Shown here piece by piece: positions 1 to 8,027 of a stretch of 64,000 nt of DNA. Numbering within the stretch: the stretch's first letter is position 1; every line of letters starts with the position of its first letter. Below the pieces are notes generated by a model. That model saw only the letters and a list, made by a program, of their open reading frames with translations, was not told the DNA's origin and searched no databases. The stretch lies in the NCBI RefSeq assembly GCF_020023995.1, contig NZ_NRRD01000007.1, positions 1-64,000 on the forward strand, read 5' to 3'. Position numbers and translations under genes: made by a program. The stretch is from Rhodobacter sp. TJ_12. Lineage in GTDB: Bacteria > Pseudomonadota > Alphaproteobacteria > Rhodobacterales > Rhodobacteraceae.

Positions 1-77
1 TACCGCAGTCACTGGACATGCCGTCGGCTCGGCTGGCCCCGCCCGCCGAGCCGACGGCATGTCCAGTGACTGCGGTA
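1..77. repeat. Perfect inverted repeat at the window edge
   Basis: Bases 1-33 are the exact reverse complement of bases 45-77, with an 11-base spacer (34-44). The right arm lies inside the reading frame of the AbrB-like gene on the minus strand. The left arm begins at the first base of the window. A perfect fold-back that starts at the very end of a sequence is more typical of a contig-end or amplification artefact than of biology, but a real hairpin cannot be excluded. Confidence 0.95.
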
Positions 78-599
78 AAGAACAAGGGAACGGCAATCAG
101 CGTGGTGATCAGGCGCAGAAATTGCAGCATCGTCAGCATGCGCGCATCGCCGCCCATTTCCTCGCCCATCTGCACCGTTTCGATCAGCCCGCCGGGGGCG
201 GCCCCGAAAAAGGCGGTCACCGGGTCCAGCGTTCCGGTTCGGCGCAAGGCACGAAAGCTAAGGTAATGCGCCAGCGGAATAAACAGGCACAAGGCGGCAA
301 GCGAGGGCAGCCAATCCACCGCGCCGCGCAAAATCTCGGGCGTGAACGAGGCACCAATGGCCACGCCGATCACCGGAATGAAAAATAGCCGCAAGTGCAC
401 CGGAAATTGCACCGTGCGCCGCAGCGGTTTCAGCCCGATCAATGCCGCCGTCCCCACCGCCAGAAGCGAGCCCACCAGCATCGGCAGGGGCAGATGCACG
501 GCCTTGGCGGCAAAACCCCCGGCGGTGCCAAAAGCCAGCGTCAGCGCGACGCTGGGCCAATGCAGGGGGGCAGAATGTGTCTCGATCAGGCGGCGCATC
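1..599 (-). CDS. AbrB-family (COG3180-type) membrane protein, 5' part only
   Basis: The minus-strand frame opens with ATG at 599 (MRRLIETHSAPL) and runs off the left edge without a stop. It has alternating hydrophobic segments and the motifs LPLPMLVGSLL, FFGAAPGGLIE and MGGDARMLTMLQFLR. These are characteristic of the AbrB/COG3180 family of poorly understood inner-membrane proteins, sometimes mis-named ammonia monooxygenase. Full-length members are about 340-360 residues, so only the N-terminal half is present. Residues encoded left of about base 44 come from the mirrored palindrome arm and may not be real. The gene ends just upstream of the small membrane protein on the same strand and may be co-transcribed with it. 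The family call is from remembered motifs. Confidence 0.75.
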
Positions 600-607
600 G
601 CCGCCTT

Positions 608-1066
608 CTAGCGTGGCGCGTCAGCTTGCCGCAAGGGGGGCGCATCCAGCGCCTCGGCGCGCGCGGCCAAGCGCAAGGCAATCAGCGCCACAAGCCCCAG
701 CACGGCATCGGCCCACCGCGCCAGCCCCAGCAAACGCAGCGCCCCATTGGGCGCGACAGTGTCCAAAAGCATCTGGTGCAAAAGTGCCATCTCAGCCATG
801 AGCGTGAAGGGCAGTGCCAGTGCCGCGGCCAGGCTAAGCACCAACAGCACGCGCACCAAGCCGCTGCGCGCACGCCAAAACAGCGCCACAAGGATCGGCA
901 GGCCCGGAAAGATTTGCGCAAACCACAGCGGCGCGGCCTGCCAGATCAGGATCCGTTCGACCAAGGCTTCCAGCCGCATTCCCGCGGGCCAGACAAGCGT
1001 GGCAAGGCCAAACAAAGCCTGCAAAAGCGCGATGCCGCCCGCGCTTGCCCACAGGATGCGGCGCAT
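608..1066 (-). CDS. Small membrane protein, function unknown
   Basis: The gene encodes about 152 residues starting [19 protein letters not shown] 1066-1064 is preferred over TTG at 1072 because it overlaps the slyX stop as TGATG, typical of translational coupling. Four hydrophobic stretches (about residues 8-28, 50-66, 72-90 and 118-138) suggest a four-helix inner-membrane protein with a short charged tail. No catalytic or binding motif is visible and I do not recognise the family. It sits between slyX and the AbrB-like gene, all on the minus strand with minimal gaps, so the three probably form one operon. Confidence 0.6.
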   Translation of the reverse strand: MRRILWASAGGIALLQALFGLATLVWPAGMRLEALVERILIWQAAPLWFAQIFPGLPILVALFWRARSGLVRVLLVLSLAAALALPFTLMAEMALLHQMLLDTVAPNGALRLLGLARWADAVLGLVALIALRLAARAEALDAPPLRQADAPR

Positions 1067-1272
1067 CACCAATGCGGCGGCTTTTGATCGGCCAGCGGAA
1101 ACTGCCCGCCTGCGGTGAATTCGCGTTCCGCCTCGCGCTCCATCAACAGGCCCGTCAGCCGCGTCAGCCGGTCCAATTCGCGGCCTTGCCGTGCCACCAC
1201 CTCGCTCAATTCATCCAGCATCTTGGCCTGATGGGCGAGCATCTCTTCCAAAGCTGTCGTATCTTGCGCCAT
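1066..1272 (-). CDS. slyX: SlyX family protein
   Basis: This encodes 68 residues starting [17 protein letters not shown]. The body is a heptad-patterned helix ([18 protein letters not shown]) followed by a short tail ending DQKPPHW. A short coiled coil with a PPHY/PPHW-like C-terminus is the signature of SlyX, a small widespread protein of unknown biochemical role. The ATG at 1272 is preceded by a GGAGG-like element. A longer upstream reading is possible but lacks the family pattern. The stop overlaps the start of the next minus-strand gene. It is divergent from hisS, with about 175 bases between. Confidence 0.85.
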   Translation of the reverse strand: MAQDTTALEEMLAHQAKMLDELSEVVARQGRELDRLTRLTGLLMEREAEREFTAGGQFPLADQKPPHW

Positions 1273-1446
1273 GTTGGGGCCTCCTTGCTCTCTGTCATAG
1301 CGTGCTGCACGCCGATATGCCACGCCCGAACCCAGGGGCGAACCGCGCGACGAGACAATGCGCAAACCCGCGGCGATTACGGCGCCGCTTGCCCGTCTGG
1401 CCTTTACCCGCTAGACCCTCGCGCAGGAAATCAACGGGTGAAGACC

Positions 1447-2946
1447 ATGGCCAAGGACAAGAAACCTCGCCGCCCCCGCGCCGAGACCCCGAAAGGGTTC
1501 CGCGATTATTTCGGTGCGGAGGTGACCGAGCGGGCACAGATGCTGTCGACGATCGCCGAGGTCTATCGCGCGCATGGGTTCGAGGCGCTCGAAACTTCGG
1601 CGGTGGAAACGGTCGAGGCGTTGGGCAAGTTCCTGCCCGATGTGGATCGCCCGAACGAGGGGGTCTTTGCCTGGCAAGATGAGGGCGGCGACTGGCTGGC
1701 GCTGCGCTATGACATGACCGCCCCCTTGGCCCGTGTCGCGGCGCAGTTCCGCAATGATCTGCCTTCGCCCTATCGGCGCTATACGATGGGCCCGGTTTGG
1801 CGCAACGAAAAGCCCGGTCCGGGGCGGTTTCGGCAGTTTTACCAATGCGATGCAGATACGGTTGGCGCGTCGTCCGTGGCCGCGGATGCCGAGATTTGCG
1901 GCATGTTGGCGGACGCATTGGAAGCCGTGGGGATTGAGCGCGGCGATTACATCGTGCGGGTCAACAATCGCAAGGTGTTGAACGGCGTGATGGAAGTGGC
2001 GGGCGTTTTGGACCCGACCGACCCCGAGAGATTTGCCGCGGAACGCGGCATCGTTTTGCGCGCGATCGATAAGTTCGACAAATTCGGCGAAGAAGGCGTG
2101 CGCGCGCTGATGGGCGCGGGGCGGATGGATGCCTCGGGCGATTTCACCAAGGGCGCGGGGCTGAGCGAGGCGCAAGCCGATGTGGTGATGGGCTTCATGA
2201 ACGCCAAACGCGACACGGGCGCGGAAACTGCGGCGCGGTTGCGCGAATTGGTGGCAGGCTCTGATCTGGGTGCGCAGGGCGTGGATGAGCTGGAATATAT
2301 TGCGCAAATCCTTGAGGCCCAAGGCTATGGCCCGGACCGGATCGTAATCGATCCATCTGTCGTGCGTGGCTTGGGGTATTACACCGGGCCGGTGTTCGAA
2401 GCCGAACTGACCTTTGAAATTTTGGATGAAAAGGGCCGCAAGCGCTCCTTTGGTTCGGTCGCGGGTGGCGGGCGCTATGATGACCTTGTCAAACGCTTCA
2501 CCGGGCAAGAAGTGCCGGCCACGGGCGTGTCGATCGGGGTGGACCGGCTTTTGGCCGCGCTGCGCGCCAAGGGCCGGATTGGCGGCGAGGCGGCGGGCCC
2601 GGTTGTGGTGACGGTGATGGACCGAGACCGGATGGGCGATTACCTTGCCATGGCCTCGGAGCTGCGCCGCGCGGGCATCCGGGCCGAGGTCTATTTGGGC
2701 AACCCGAAAAACTTCGGCAACCAGCTTAAATATGCCGACAAACGGCAGAGCCCGGTCGCGGTGATCCAAGGCGGCGACGAGGCGGAACGCGGCGTGGTGC
2801 AGATCAAGGATCTGGTCTTGGGCGCGAAAATCGCCGCTTCCGCTTCGGTTGAAGAATGGAAATCCCAACCGGCACAATTCGAGGTGTCGCGGGCTGAAAT
2901 GGTTGCAAAAGTGCAAGAAATTCTTGCCCGCAACGGGGGCAATTGA
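1447..2946 (+). CDS. hisS: Histidyl-tRNA synthetase
   Basis: The product (499 residues) charges tRNA-His with histidine in the cytoplasm. Class II synthetase motifs are clear: PKGFRDYFG near the N-terminus, motif 2 around [11 protein letters not shown] with [10 protein letters not shown], the histidine-specific [12 protein letters not shown], and motif 3 in [16 protein letters not shown] 1447 ([17 protein letters not shown]) is chosen because the upstream open frame has no family similarity. The stop overlaps hisZ as TGATG, so hisS, hisZ and hisG form a coupled operon. Pairing a HisRS gene with its paralogue hisZ and with short-form hisG is known from several alphaproteobacteria. Confidence 0.97.
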   Translation: MAKDKKPRRPRAETPKGFRDYFGAEVTERAQMLSTIAEVYRAHGFEALETSAVETVEALGKFLPDVDRPNEGVFAWQDEGGDWLALRYDMTAPLARVAAQFRNDLPSPYRRYTMGPVWRNEKPGPGRFRQFYQCDADTVGASSVAADAEICGMLADALEAVGIERGDYIVRVNNRKVLNGVMEVAGVLDPTDPERFAAERGIVLRAIDKFDKFGEEGVRALMGAGRMDASGDFTKGAGLSEAQADVVMGFMNAKRDTGAETAARLRELVAGSDLGAQGVDELEYIAQILEAQGYGPDRIVIDPSVVRGLGYYTGPVFEAELTFEILDEKGRKRSFGSVAGGGRYDDLVKRFTGQEVPATGVSIGVDRLLAALRAKGRIGGEAAGPVVVTVMDRDRMGDYLAMASELRRAGIRAEVYLGNPKNFGNQLKYADKRQSPVAVIQGGDEAERGVVQIKDLVLGAKIAASASVEEWKSQPAQFEVSRAEMVAKVQEILARNGGN

Positions 2947-4019
2947 TGGCCGGAAAAGCGCAATCGCGGGCTGTGGCGCGGCAAATTCTGGCCGCGTTTG
3001 AGGCGGCCGGCGCCGTCGAGGTTATGCCGGATATCTTGCAGCCCGCCGAGGCGCTTTTGGACCTTTATGGCGAGGATATTCGCGCCCGCGCCTATGTCAC
3101 GGCCGATCCGTTGCAGGGTGAAATGATGTTGCGCCCCGATTTCACCGTGCCGGTGGTGCAGGCGCATATGGCCGAAGGCGCAGAACCCGCGCGCTACGCC
3201 TATATGGGCGAAGTGTTCCGGCGCCAAGATCATCGCGGCACCGCGCGCGTGGCCGAATATTTCCAAGCGGGCTACGAGGTCTTTGACCGTACCGACCCGG
3301 ATGCCGCCGATGCCGAGGTCTTTGCGCTTTTTGCCACCGTTTTAAAGCCGCTCGATCTGGTGGCGACGATCGGGGACATTGGCCTTTTGCGCGCGGCGGT
3401 CGAGGGGCTTGATACCCTGCCCGCGCGCAAAGCCGCGCTGGCCCGCCATATTTGGCGGCCCAAGCGGTTCCATCAGCTTTTGCAACGCTATGCGGGGCTA
3501 AGCGCAGTGCCCGAAAGCCGGGCCGCGCTTTTGTCTGGGGCGGTGCAAAGCGATGCACCGTGGATCGGCCTGCGCGCGCCCGCGGAAATGGCCGCACGGA
3601 TCGAAACGCTGAAAGCCGATGCGGAATGCGCGCCGATTGGTGCAGACGATGTGGCCCGGCTTGATGCGCTGTTTGCGCTGCGCTGCACCGCAGATCGCGC
3701 CCCGGCGATGCTGGCCGATCTGGGCATTGCGGCACTGGCCCCGGCCATCGCGCGGCTCGAAAAACGCCTCTCGGCGCTTGATGCTAAAGGCATCGACCTG
3801 ACTGCGCTCGCCTTTGAGGCAAGCCACGGTCGCGCAACGATGGAATATTACGACGGTTTCGTCTTTAGCTTTGAGGCCGCCGATCCGGCGCTGCCTCCCG
3901 TTGCCTCGGGCGGGCGCTATGATGCGCTGACCCGCGTGTTGGGCGGCGGGCGCGAAATTCCGGCGGTGGGCGGGGTCATCCGCCCCGGCCTCGTCGCCGA
4001 TCTGGGGGGCCTGTCATGA
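2946..4019 (+). CDS. hisZ: ATP phosphoribosyltransferase regulatory subunit HisZ
   Basis: This 357-residue protein is a HisRS catalytic-domain paralogue without the tRNA-binding C-terminal domain. It keeps class II-like segments (MLRPDFTVPVVQ, YAYMGEVFRRQDH, and VASGGRYDALT near the C-terminus) but is not expected to aminoacylate. HisZ binds the short form of HisG and is needed for its activity and histidine feedback. The ATG at 2946 shares its A with the hisS stop, and the 3' end overlaps hisG by four bases (ATGA). Pairing with a 235-residue HisG supports the assignment strongly. Confidence 0.95.
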   Translation: MAGKAQSRAVARQILAAFEAAGAVEVMPDILQPAEALLDLYGEDIRARAYVTADPLQGEMMLRPDFTVPVVQAHMAEGAEPARYAYMGEVFRRQDHRGTARVAEYFQAGYEVFDRTDPDAADAEVFALFATVLKPLDLVATIGDIGLLRAAVEGLDTLPARKAALARHIWRPKRFHQLLQRYAGLSAVPESRAALLSGAVQSDAPWIGLRAPAEMAARIETLKADAECAPIGADDVARLDALFALRCTADRAPAMLADLGIAALAPAIARLEKRLSALDAKGIDLTALAFEASHGRATMEYYDGFVFSFEAADPALPPVASGGRYDALTRVLGGGREIPAVGGVIRPGLVADLGGLS

Positions 4020-4723
4020 GCGCGATCAAGCTGGGCGTGCCCTCCAAGGGGCGGCTGATGGAGCAATGCTTTGGCTGGTTTGCCGACCGTGGGCTGACGC
4101 TGCGCCGCACCGGATCTGAACGCGAATATGCGGGCGCGGTCGAAGGGGCGGAACAGGTCGAACTGGTGCTTTTGTCCGCGGGCGAAATTCCGCGCGAATT
4201 GGCGGCCGGGCGCATCCATTTGGGCGTCACCGGGTCGGACCTTGTGCGCGAGAAATTGGCCGATTGGGAAACGCAGGTTGCGGCTTTGGCCCCGATGGGC
4301 TTTGGCCATGCCGATTTGATCATTGCCGTGCCCGCCTGTTGGGCGGATGTCGACACGCTTGAAGATTTGGATGCCGCGGCCCATGCATTTCGTGCCACCC
4401 ATGGCCATCGGTTGCGGATCGCCACGAAATATCATCGGCTTCTGCGCGAATTCCTGACGCGCGAAGGCGTGGCGGATTGGCAATCGGTCGATAGCCAAGG
4501 CGCGACCGAGGGCACGGTGAAAAACCTGACCGCCGAGGCGGTGGCCGATATCACCTCTTCGGGCGAGACCCTGCGGGCGAACCATTTGAAAATTCTGTCC
4601 GACGGTTTGATCCACCAATCCCAAGCCACGCTTTTTGCCGCGCGCGGCGCAGATTGGGTCGGGCTGGAGACGCCCTTTGCCAAGCTTTGCGCGCAATTGG
4701 GCGTGCAGACGCCGCAGCTTTAA
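4016..4723 (+). CDS. hisG: ATP phosphoribosyltransferase, short form
   Basis: HisG condenses ATP and PRPP in the first step of histidine synthesis. The product is 235 residues, the short HisZ-dependent form lacking the C-terminal regulatory domain of the about 300-residue E. coli type. Visible motifs are the N-terminal LGVPSKGRLM, HLGVTGSDLVRE, and the PRPP-binding region around DSQGATEGTVKNLTAEAVADI, spread over two segments. It begins four bases inside hisZ. About 115 non-coding bases follow before the next gene, with no convincing hairpin terminator. Confidence 0.96.
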   Translation: MSAIKLGVPSKGRLMEQCFGWFADRGLTLRRTGSEREYAGAVEGAEQVELVLLSAGEIPRELAAGRIHLGVTGSDLVREKLADWETQVAALAPMGFGHADLIIAVPACWADVDTLEDLDAAAHAFRATHGHRLRIATKYHRLLREFLTREGVADWQSVDSQGATEGTVKNLTAEAVADITSSGETLRANHLKILSDGLIHQSQATLFAARGADWVGLETPFAKLCAQLGVQTPQL

Positions 4724-4839
4724 TCTGGGTTACAGCCTTTACCTAGGGTTGTGCGTCAGGTGTGGCGCGCAACTTCTGCTTGACCCGCTGCACTTGGGCC
4801 GCATTTCATGGGGAACCCCTAGCGAAAGAGGCCCGCGCC

Positions 4840-5934
4840 ATGTCCCAGATTGCCAGCATTCTGCGCACGACCCTTGCCGCCTATAAAGAGGCCACGCTAT
4901 GCCGCCTGTTCGGGCGCTGGCGGCCCAAGCCCCCCGCTGCACCACATTATGACTATATCTCTGAAACCTTCACGGTTGAGCGGTTCGGGCAATGCCAGCA
5001 GGGCAGCTATATCGAGGTATACCGCCCCGACACGCCGTGGCGCGATGCGCAGGGGCGGCAGCGGGCGGTGATCTTTTTGCATGGCTTCGTTCTGGGCGCG
5101 TCGCAGATTTACCGCGCGCATCTGGAGCATTTGGTGAAACAGGGCACGACCGTTTTCTTTCCGAATTTCCAGACCGGCTTTTGCGCCTTTCCCGATAGCG
5201 GGCTGATGACCTTGGCCGAGCTTTTGGATGAGGTGATTGGCGAGGGCCGCCCGTCACAGGAAAAATGGTTGCACAATGCGCTGCAAAGCGTGTCCGGGGC
5301 CTATGCGCAATGCGGTTTCGGCCCCGGCGCGGCGGTGGATACCTATGTTTACGGGCATTCGCTGGGCGGACTTTTTGCGCTCAGTTGGCCTTGGTATGTG
5401 CAGGCGGGGGGCTATCCGGCGGAATTGATCCCGCGCCAGGTGGTGACCGCCGATCCGATCCCCAGCGGCACCACCACGGAACGGGCGCAGGCGCCGATGC
5501 AACTGGGCGCGGCACTGGCCCGCACGCAAAGCGATGTCGATTTGCAGGTGACGGGTGCGGCGCTGACGATGCCGGTGGCCATATTGCATGGGGCGTCAGA
5601 TTGGATCGTGCCGAAAGAGCATTGGCAGGCCCCCTTTGGCTGGATCGCCACGCCGCATAAGAAAATGTATCTATCGCAAACCGATACACATGGCTGTCCG
5701 GGGCTTTACGCCAACCATGAGCAGGCGACCGATGACACAAGCTTTTTCCGGCCGTGGCTGGCGACGCTGTTGCTGGATGGTGTGGGCAGCGTCGATACGC
5801 TGGATTACAGCTACCTTTGGGCGGGGCTTGATCAGGTGGTGGCGCAAGGCGTGCGCGCCGATCTTTTGACCTTTGAGATGGGGCAGTGGTCCGACGGGCA
5901 GGCGGTCGCGCCGATCCAGACCTATCTGCCCTAA
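4840..5934 (+). CDS. Alpha/beta-hydrolase fold protein
   Basis: The product is about 364 residues from ATG 4840 (MSQIASILRTT), preceded by GAAAGAGG. The nucleophile elbow is YGHSLGGLFAL (GxSxG). A plausible acid lies in HGASDWIVP and a histidine in TDTHGCPG, completing a catalytic triad. An oxyanion-type HGFVLG follows the first strand. No signal peptide is evident, so it is probably cytoplasmic. The substrate cannot be inferred. The C-terminal part (SYLWAGLDQVV) is not familiar. Its stop overlaps by three bases with the stop of the convergent GhrA-like gene. Confidence 0.75.
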   Translation: MSQIASILRTTLAAYKEATLCRLFGRWRPKPPAAPHYDYISETFTVERFGQCQQGSYIEVYRPDTPWRDAQGRQRAVIFLHGFVLGASQIYRAHLEHLVKQGTTVFFPNFQTGFCAFPDSGLMTLAELLDEVIGEGRPSQEKWLHNALQSVSGAYAQCGFGPGAAVDTYVYGHSLGGLFALSWPWYVQAGGYPAELIPRQVVTADPIPSGTTTERAQAPMQLGAALARTQSDVDLQVTGAALTMPVAILHGASDWIVPKEHWQAPFGWIATPHKKMYLSQTDTHGCPGLYANHEQATDDTSFFRPWLATLLLDGVGSVDTLDYSYLWAGLDQVVAQGVRADLLTFEMGQWSDGQAVAPIQTYLP

Positions 5935-6869
5935 TAGCCGCGGCTGCGATCCACCAGATGCAGCGGCGGCTCGCCCGCTTCGAACCGGCGGATATTTTCG
6001 GCAATCACCCTTGCGGCGGAGGCCGGGCGGGTTTCGGCTGCGATATGGGGCGTGACGGTGACCTGTGGGTGTGCCCAATAGGGATGCGCGGGGGGCAGGG
6101 GTTCCACCCGGAACACATCCAGCGTGGCATGGGCGATCTGGCCGCTGTCCAGCGCGGCCAAAAGCGCGTCATCATCGATCAGCGTGCCGCGCCCAGGGTT
6201 GAGAATTGCCGCGCCCTTGGGCAGCAGTGCCAGCGTTTCGGCATTGAGCAAATTCGTTGTCTCGGGTGTATCGGGCAGCACGGTGACAAGGATTTCTGCC
6301 TTGCTGAGCGCGTCGCGCAACCCCGTTGCGCCGGAGAGGCAGGTGACACCGGGCAGGGTCTTTTGCGTGCGGCTCCAGCCGGTGACGTTAAACCCTAGCC
6401 CGGCCAATGTTGTGGCGCAGGCCCCGCCCAAGGCGCCGATCCCCAAGATCACCACGGATCGGTCGCGCGCAAGGGGCGGCACATGGCCGGTTTGCCGCCA
6501 GACGCCATCTTGGTGGGTCAGGAAAAAGTCGATGTCGAGATGCGCACGCAGCACATGGCCGGTGACCCATTCAACCATGCCGCGTTCCAGCCCCTCGTCC
6601 ACCATGCGGCACAGCGGTTGGGTCAGCGTCGGGTTGCCCACCACCCGTTCCACCCCGGCCCACAGGTTCAGCACCGCCTTGGTGCGGGTATAGGCGGCAA
6701 AATCCTGCACCGGGCCGCGCGGGGAATAGATGATGTAATCGATGCTGGCCGGATCAGCGGGCGGCAAGACGAGCTTTGCCGCGATCCCGGCCTGTTCAAG
6801 CGCCGCGTTTAGCGCCGGCTCATAGGCGGGCCAATTTTCGATCCGGTCGGCGAACAGAAGTTTCAGCAT
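5931..6869 (-). CDS. ghrA: Glyoxylate/hydroxypyruvate reductase A-like D-2-hydroxyacid dehydrogenase
   Basis: This 312-residue protein belongs to the NAD(P)-dependent D-2-hydroxyacid dehydrogenase family. The Rossmann motif is VVILGIGALGG. Catalytic residues are visible as the Arg in LNPGRGTLID, the Glu in VFRVEPLP and the His in VTPHIAAET. An early WAGVERV segment and a GMVEWV segment match the GhrA subgroup, which reduces glyoxylate and hydroxypyruvate. It lies upstream of and on the same strand as rodA but reads as an independent metabolic gene. Substrate range is inferred from the family. Confidence 0.85.
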   Translation of the reverse strand: MLKLLFADRIENWPAYEPALNAALEQAGIAAKLVLPPADPASIDYIIYSPRGPVQDFAAYTRTKAVLNLWAGVERVVGNPTLTQPLCRMVDEGLERGMVEWVTGHVLRAHLDIDFFLTHQDGVWRQTGHVPPLARDRSVVILGIGALGGACATTLAGLGFNVTGWSRTQKTLPGVTCLSGATGLRDALSKAEILVTVLPDTPETTNLLNAETLALLPKGAAILNPGRGTLIDDDALLAALDSGQIAHATLDVFRVEPLPPAHPYWAHPQVTVTPHIAAETRPASAARVIAENIRRFEAGEPPLHLVDRSRGY

Positions 6870-6878
6870 GGCGGGCCT

Positions 6879-8018
6879 TTATCTGGGGCGGTGGACATGG
6901 GCGCTTTGCACAAGGCCAAAGGCGGCCAGCAAAATCATCATCGCCGTGCCGCCATAGCTGACAAGCGGCAGCGGCACGCCGACGACCGGCATCAGCCCCA
7001 TCACCATCCCCATATTGATGGCAAAGAAGAAAAAGAACGTCCCCGCCACGCCCAGTGACACCAGCGAGGCGAACCGGTCCTTGGTGGCCAGCGCGGTATA
7101 AGTGGCGAAGGCAATAATGCCGACATACAGCACCAAAAGCCCAAAGGCCCCGATGAAGCCGAATTCCTCGGCCAAGGTGGTGAAGATGAAATCGGTGTGC
7201 TTTTCGGGCAGGAAGTTCAGATGGCTTTGCGTGCCCTGCATGAAGCCACGCCCCGACCAGCCGCCTGAGCCAAGCGCGATTTGCGCCTGCATGATGTTAT
7301 AGCCCGCCCCCAGCGGGTCGGCAGAGGGGTCAAGGAAGGTGTCGATGCGTTTGAATTGGTAATCGTGCAGCAATTGCCATGAAGTGCCCCGGCTTTTGAG
7401 CACCGCAAAGACCAAGCCCACCACCAGCGCGATCACCGTGCCGAAATACCAAAAACTGACCCCGGCGGCGAACATCACAAAGCCGCCGCCCAAAACCAGC
7501 ATCACCGCCGTGCCAAGGTCGGGCTGGGCCAGAACCAAGAAGGTGGGCAGCAAGATCAGCCCCACCGGGATCGCCACCCAAAGCGGATGCGAGACCCGCT
7601 CGACCGGAAGCCAGTCGTAATAGGCTGCCAGCAGCATCACGATCGCGATCTTCATCAATTCCGAGGGCTGAATGCGGATTGGCCCGATTTCCAGCCAGCG
7701 CTGTGCGCCCATGCCGATGGCGCCGAAATATTCCACCGCCACCAACAGCACGAGCGCAAAGGCATAGGCCAGTCCCGAGATATTGCGCCAAAACCAGATC
7801 GGCGTCAGCCCGACCAGCAGCATCGCCGCCATGCCCACGCCAAAGCGTTTCATCTGCGGTTCGGCCCAAGTCTCCAGATTGCCGCCTGCAACAGAATAAA
7901 GCATCAAGAACCCGGCGCAGGCCACCGCCGTCAGCAAGATGATCAGCGGCCAGTTCAGAAACAGCACCTTCGTCGGCCCCGAGGGCACGGTTTTAAGGTT
8001 GCTTTCAAGATAGGACAT
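6879..8018 (-). CDS. rodA: Rod-shape peptidoglycan polymerase RodA
   Basis: RodA is the SEDS-family glycosyltransferase that polymerises lipid II with PBP2 during cell elongation. The product is 379 residues with about ten membrane spans. The conserved loops are recognisable: YDFxP-like DYQFKRIDTFLDPSADP, GSGGWSGRGFMQGTQ, FLPEKHTDFIF, LAEEFGF and PLVSYGGTAMM. It is the last gene of the minus-strand mre operon, ten bases after mrdA, and is the family's usual length. No N-terminal signal is needed, as the first helix anchors the protein. Confidence 0.97.
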   Translation of the reverse strand: MSYLESNLKTVPSGPTKVLFLNWPLIILLTAVACAGFLMLYSVAGGNLETWAEPQMKRFGVGMAAMLLVGLTPIWFWRNISGLAYAFALVLLVAVEYFGAIGMGAQRWLEIGPIRIQPSELMKIAIVMLLAAYYDWLPVERVSHPLWVAIPVGLILLPTFLVLAQPDLGTAVMLVLGGGFVMFAAGVSFWYFGTVIALVVGLVFAVLKSRGTSWQLLHDYQFKRIDTFLDPSADPLGAGYNIMQAQIALGSGGWSGRGFMQGTQSHLNFLPEKHTDFIFTTLAEEFGFIGAFGLLVLYVGIIAFATYTALATKDRFASLVSLGVAGTFFFFFAINMGMVMGLMPVVGVPLPLVSYGGTAMMILLAAFGLVQSAHVHRPR

Positions 8019-8027
8019 CGCGGTACC

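Noticed and set aside
1411-2916. 501-codon minus-strand frame opposite hisS
   Set aside because: Shadow of hisS; the translation is His/Arg-rich without domains, while the plus strand has full class II synthetase motifs.
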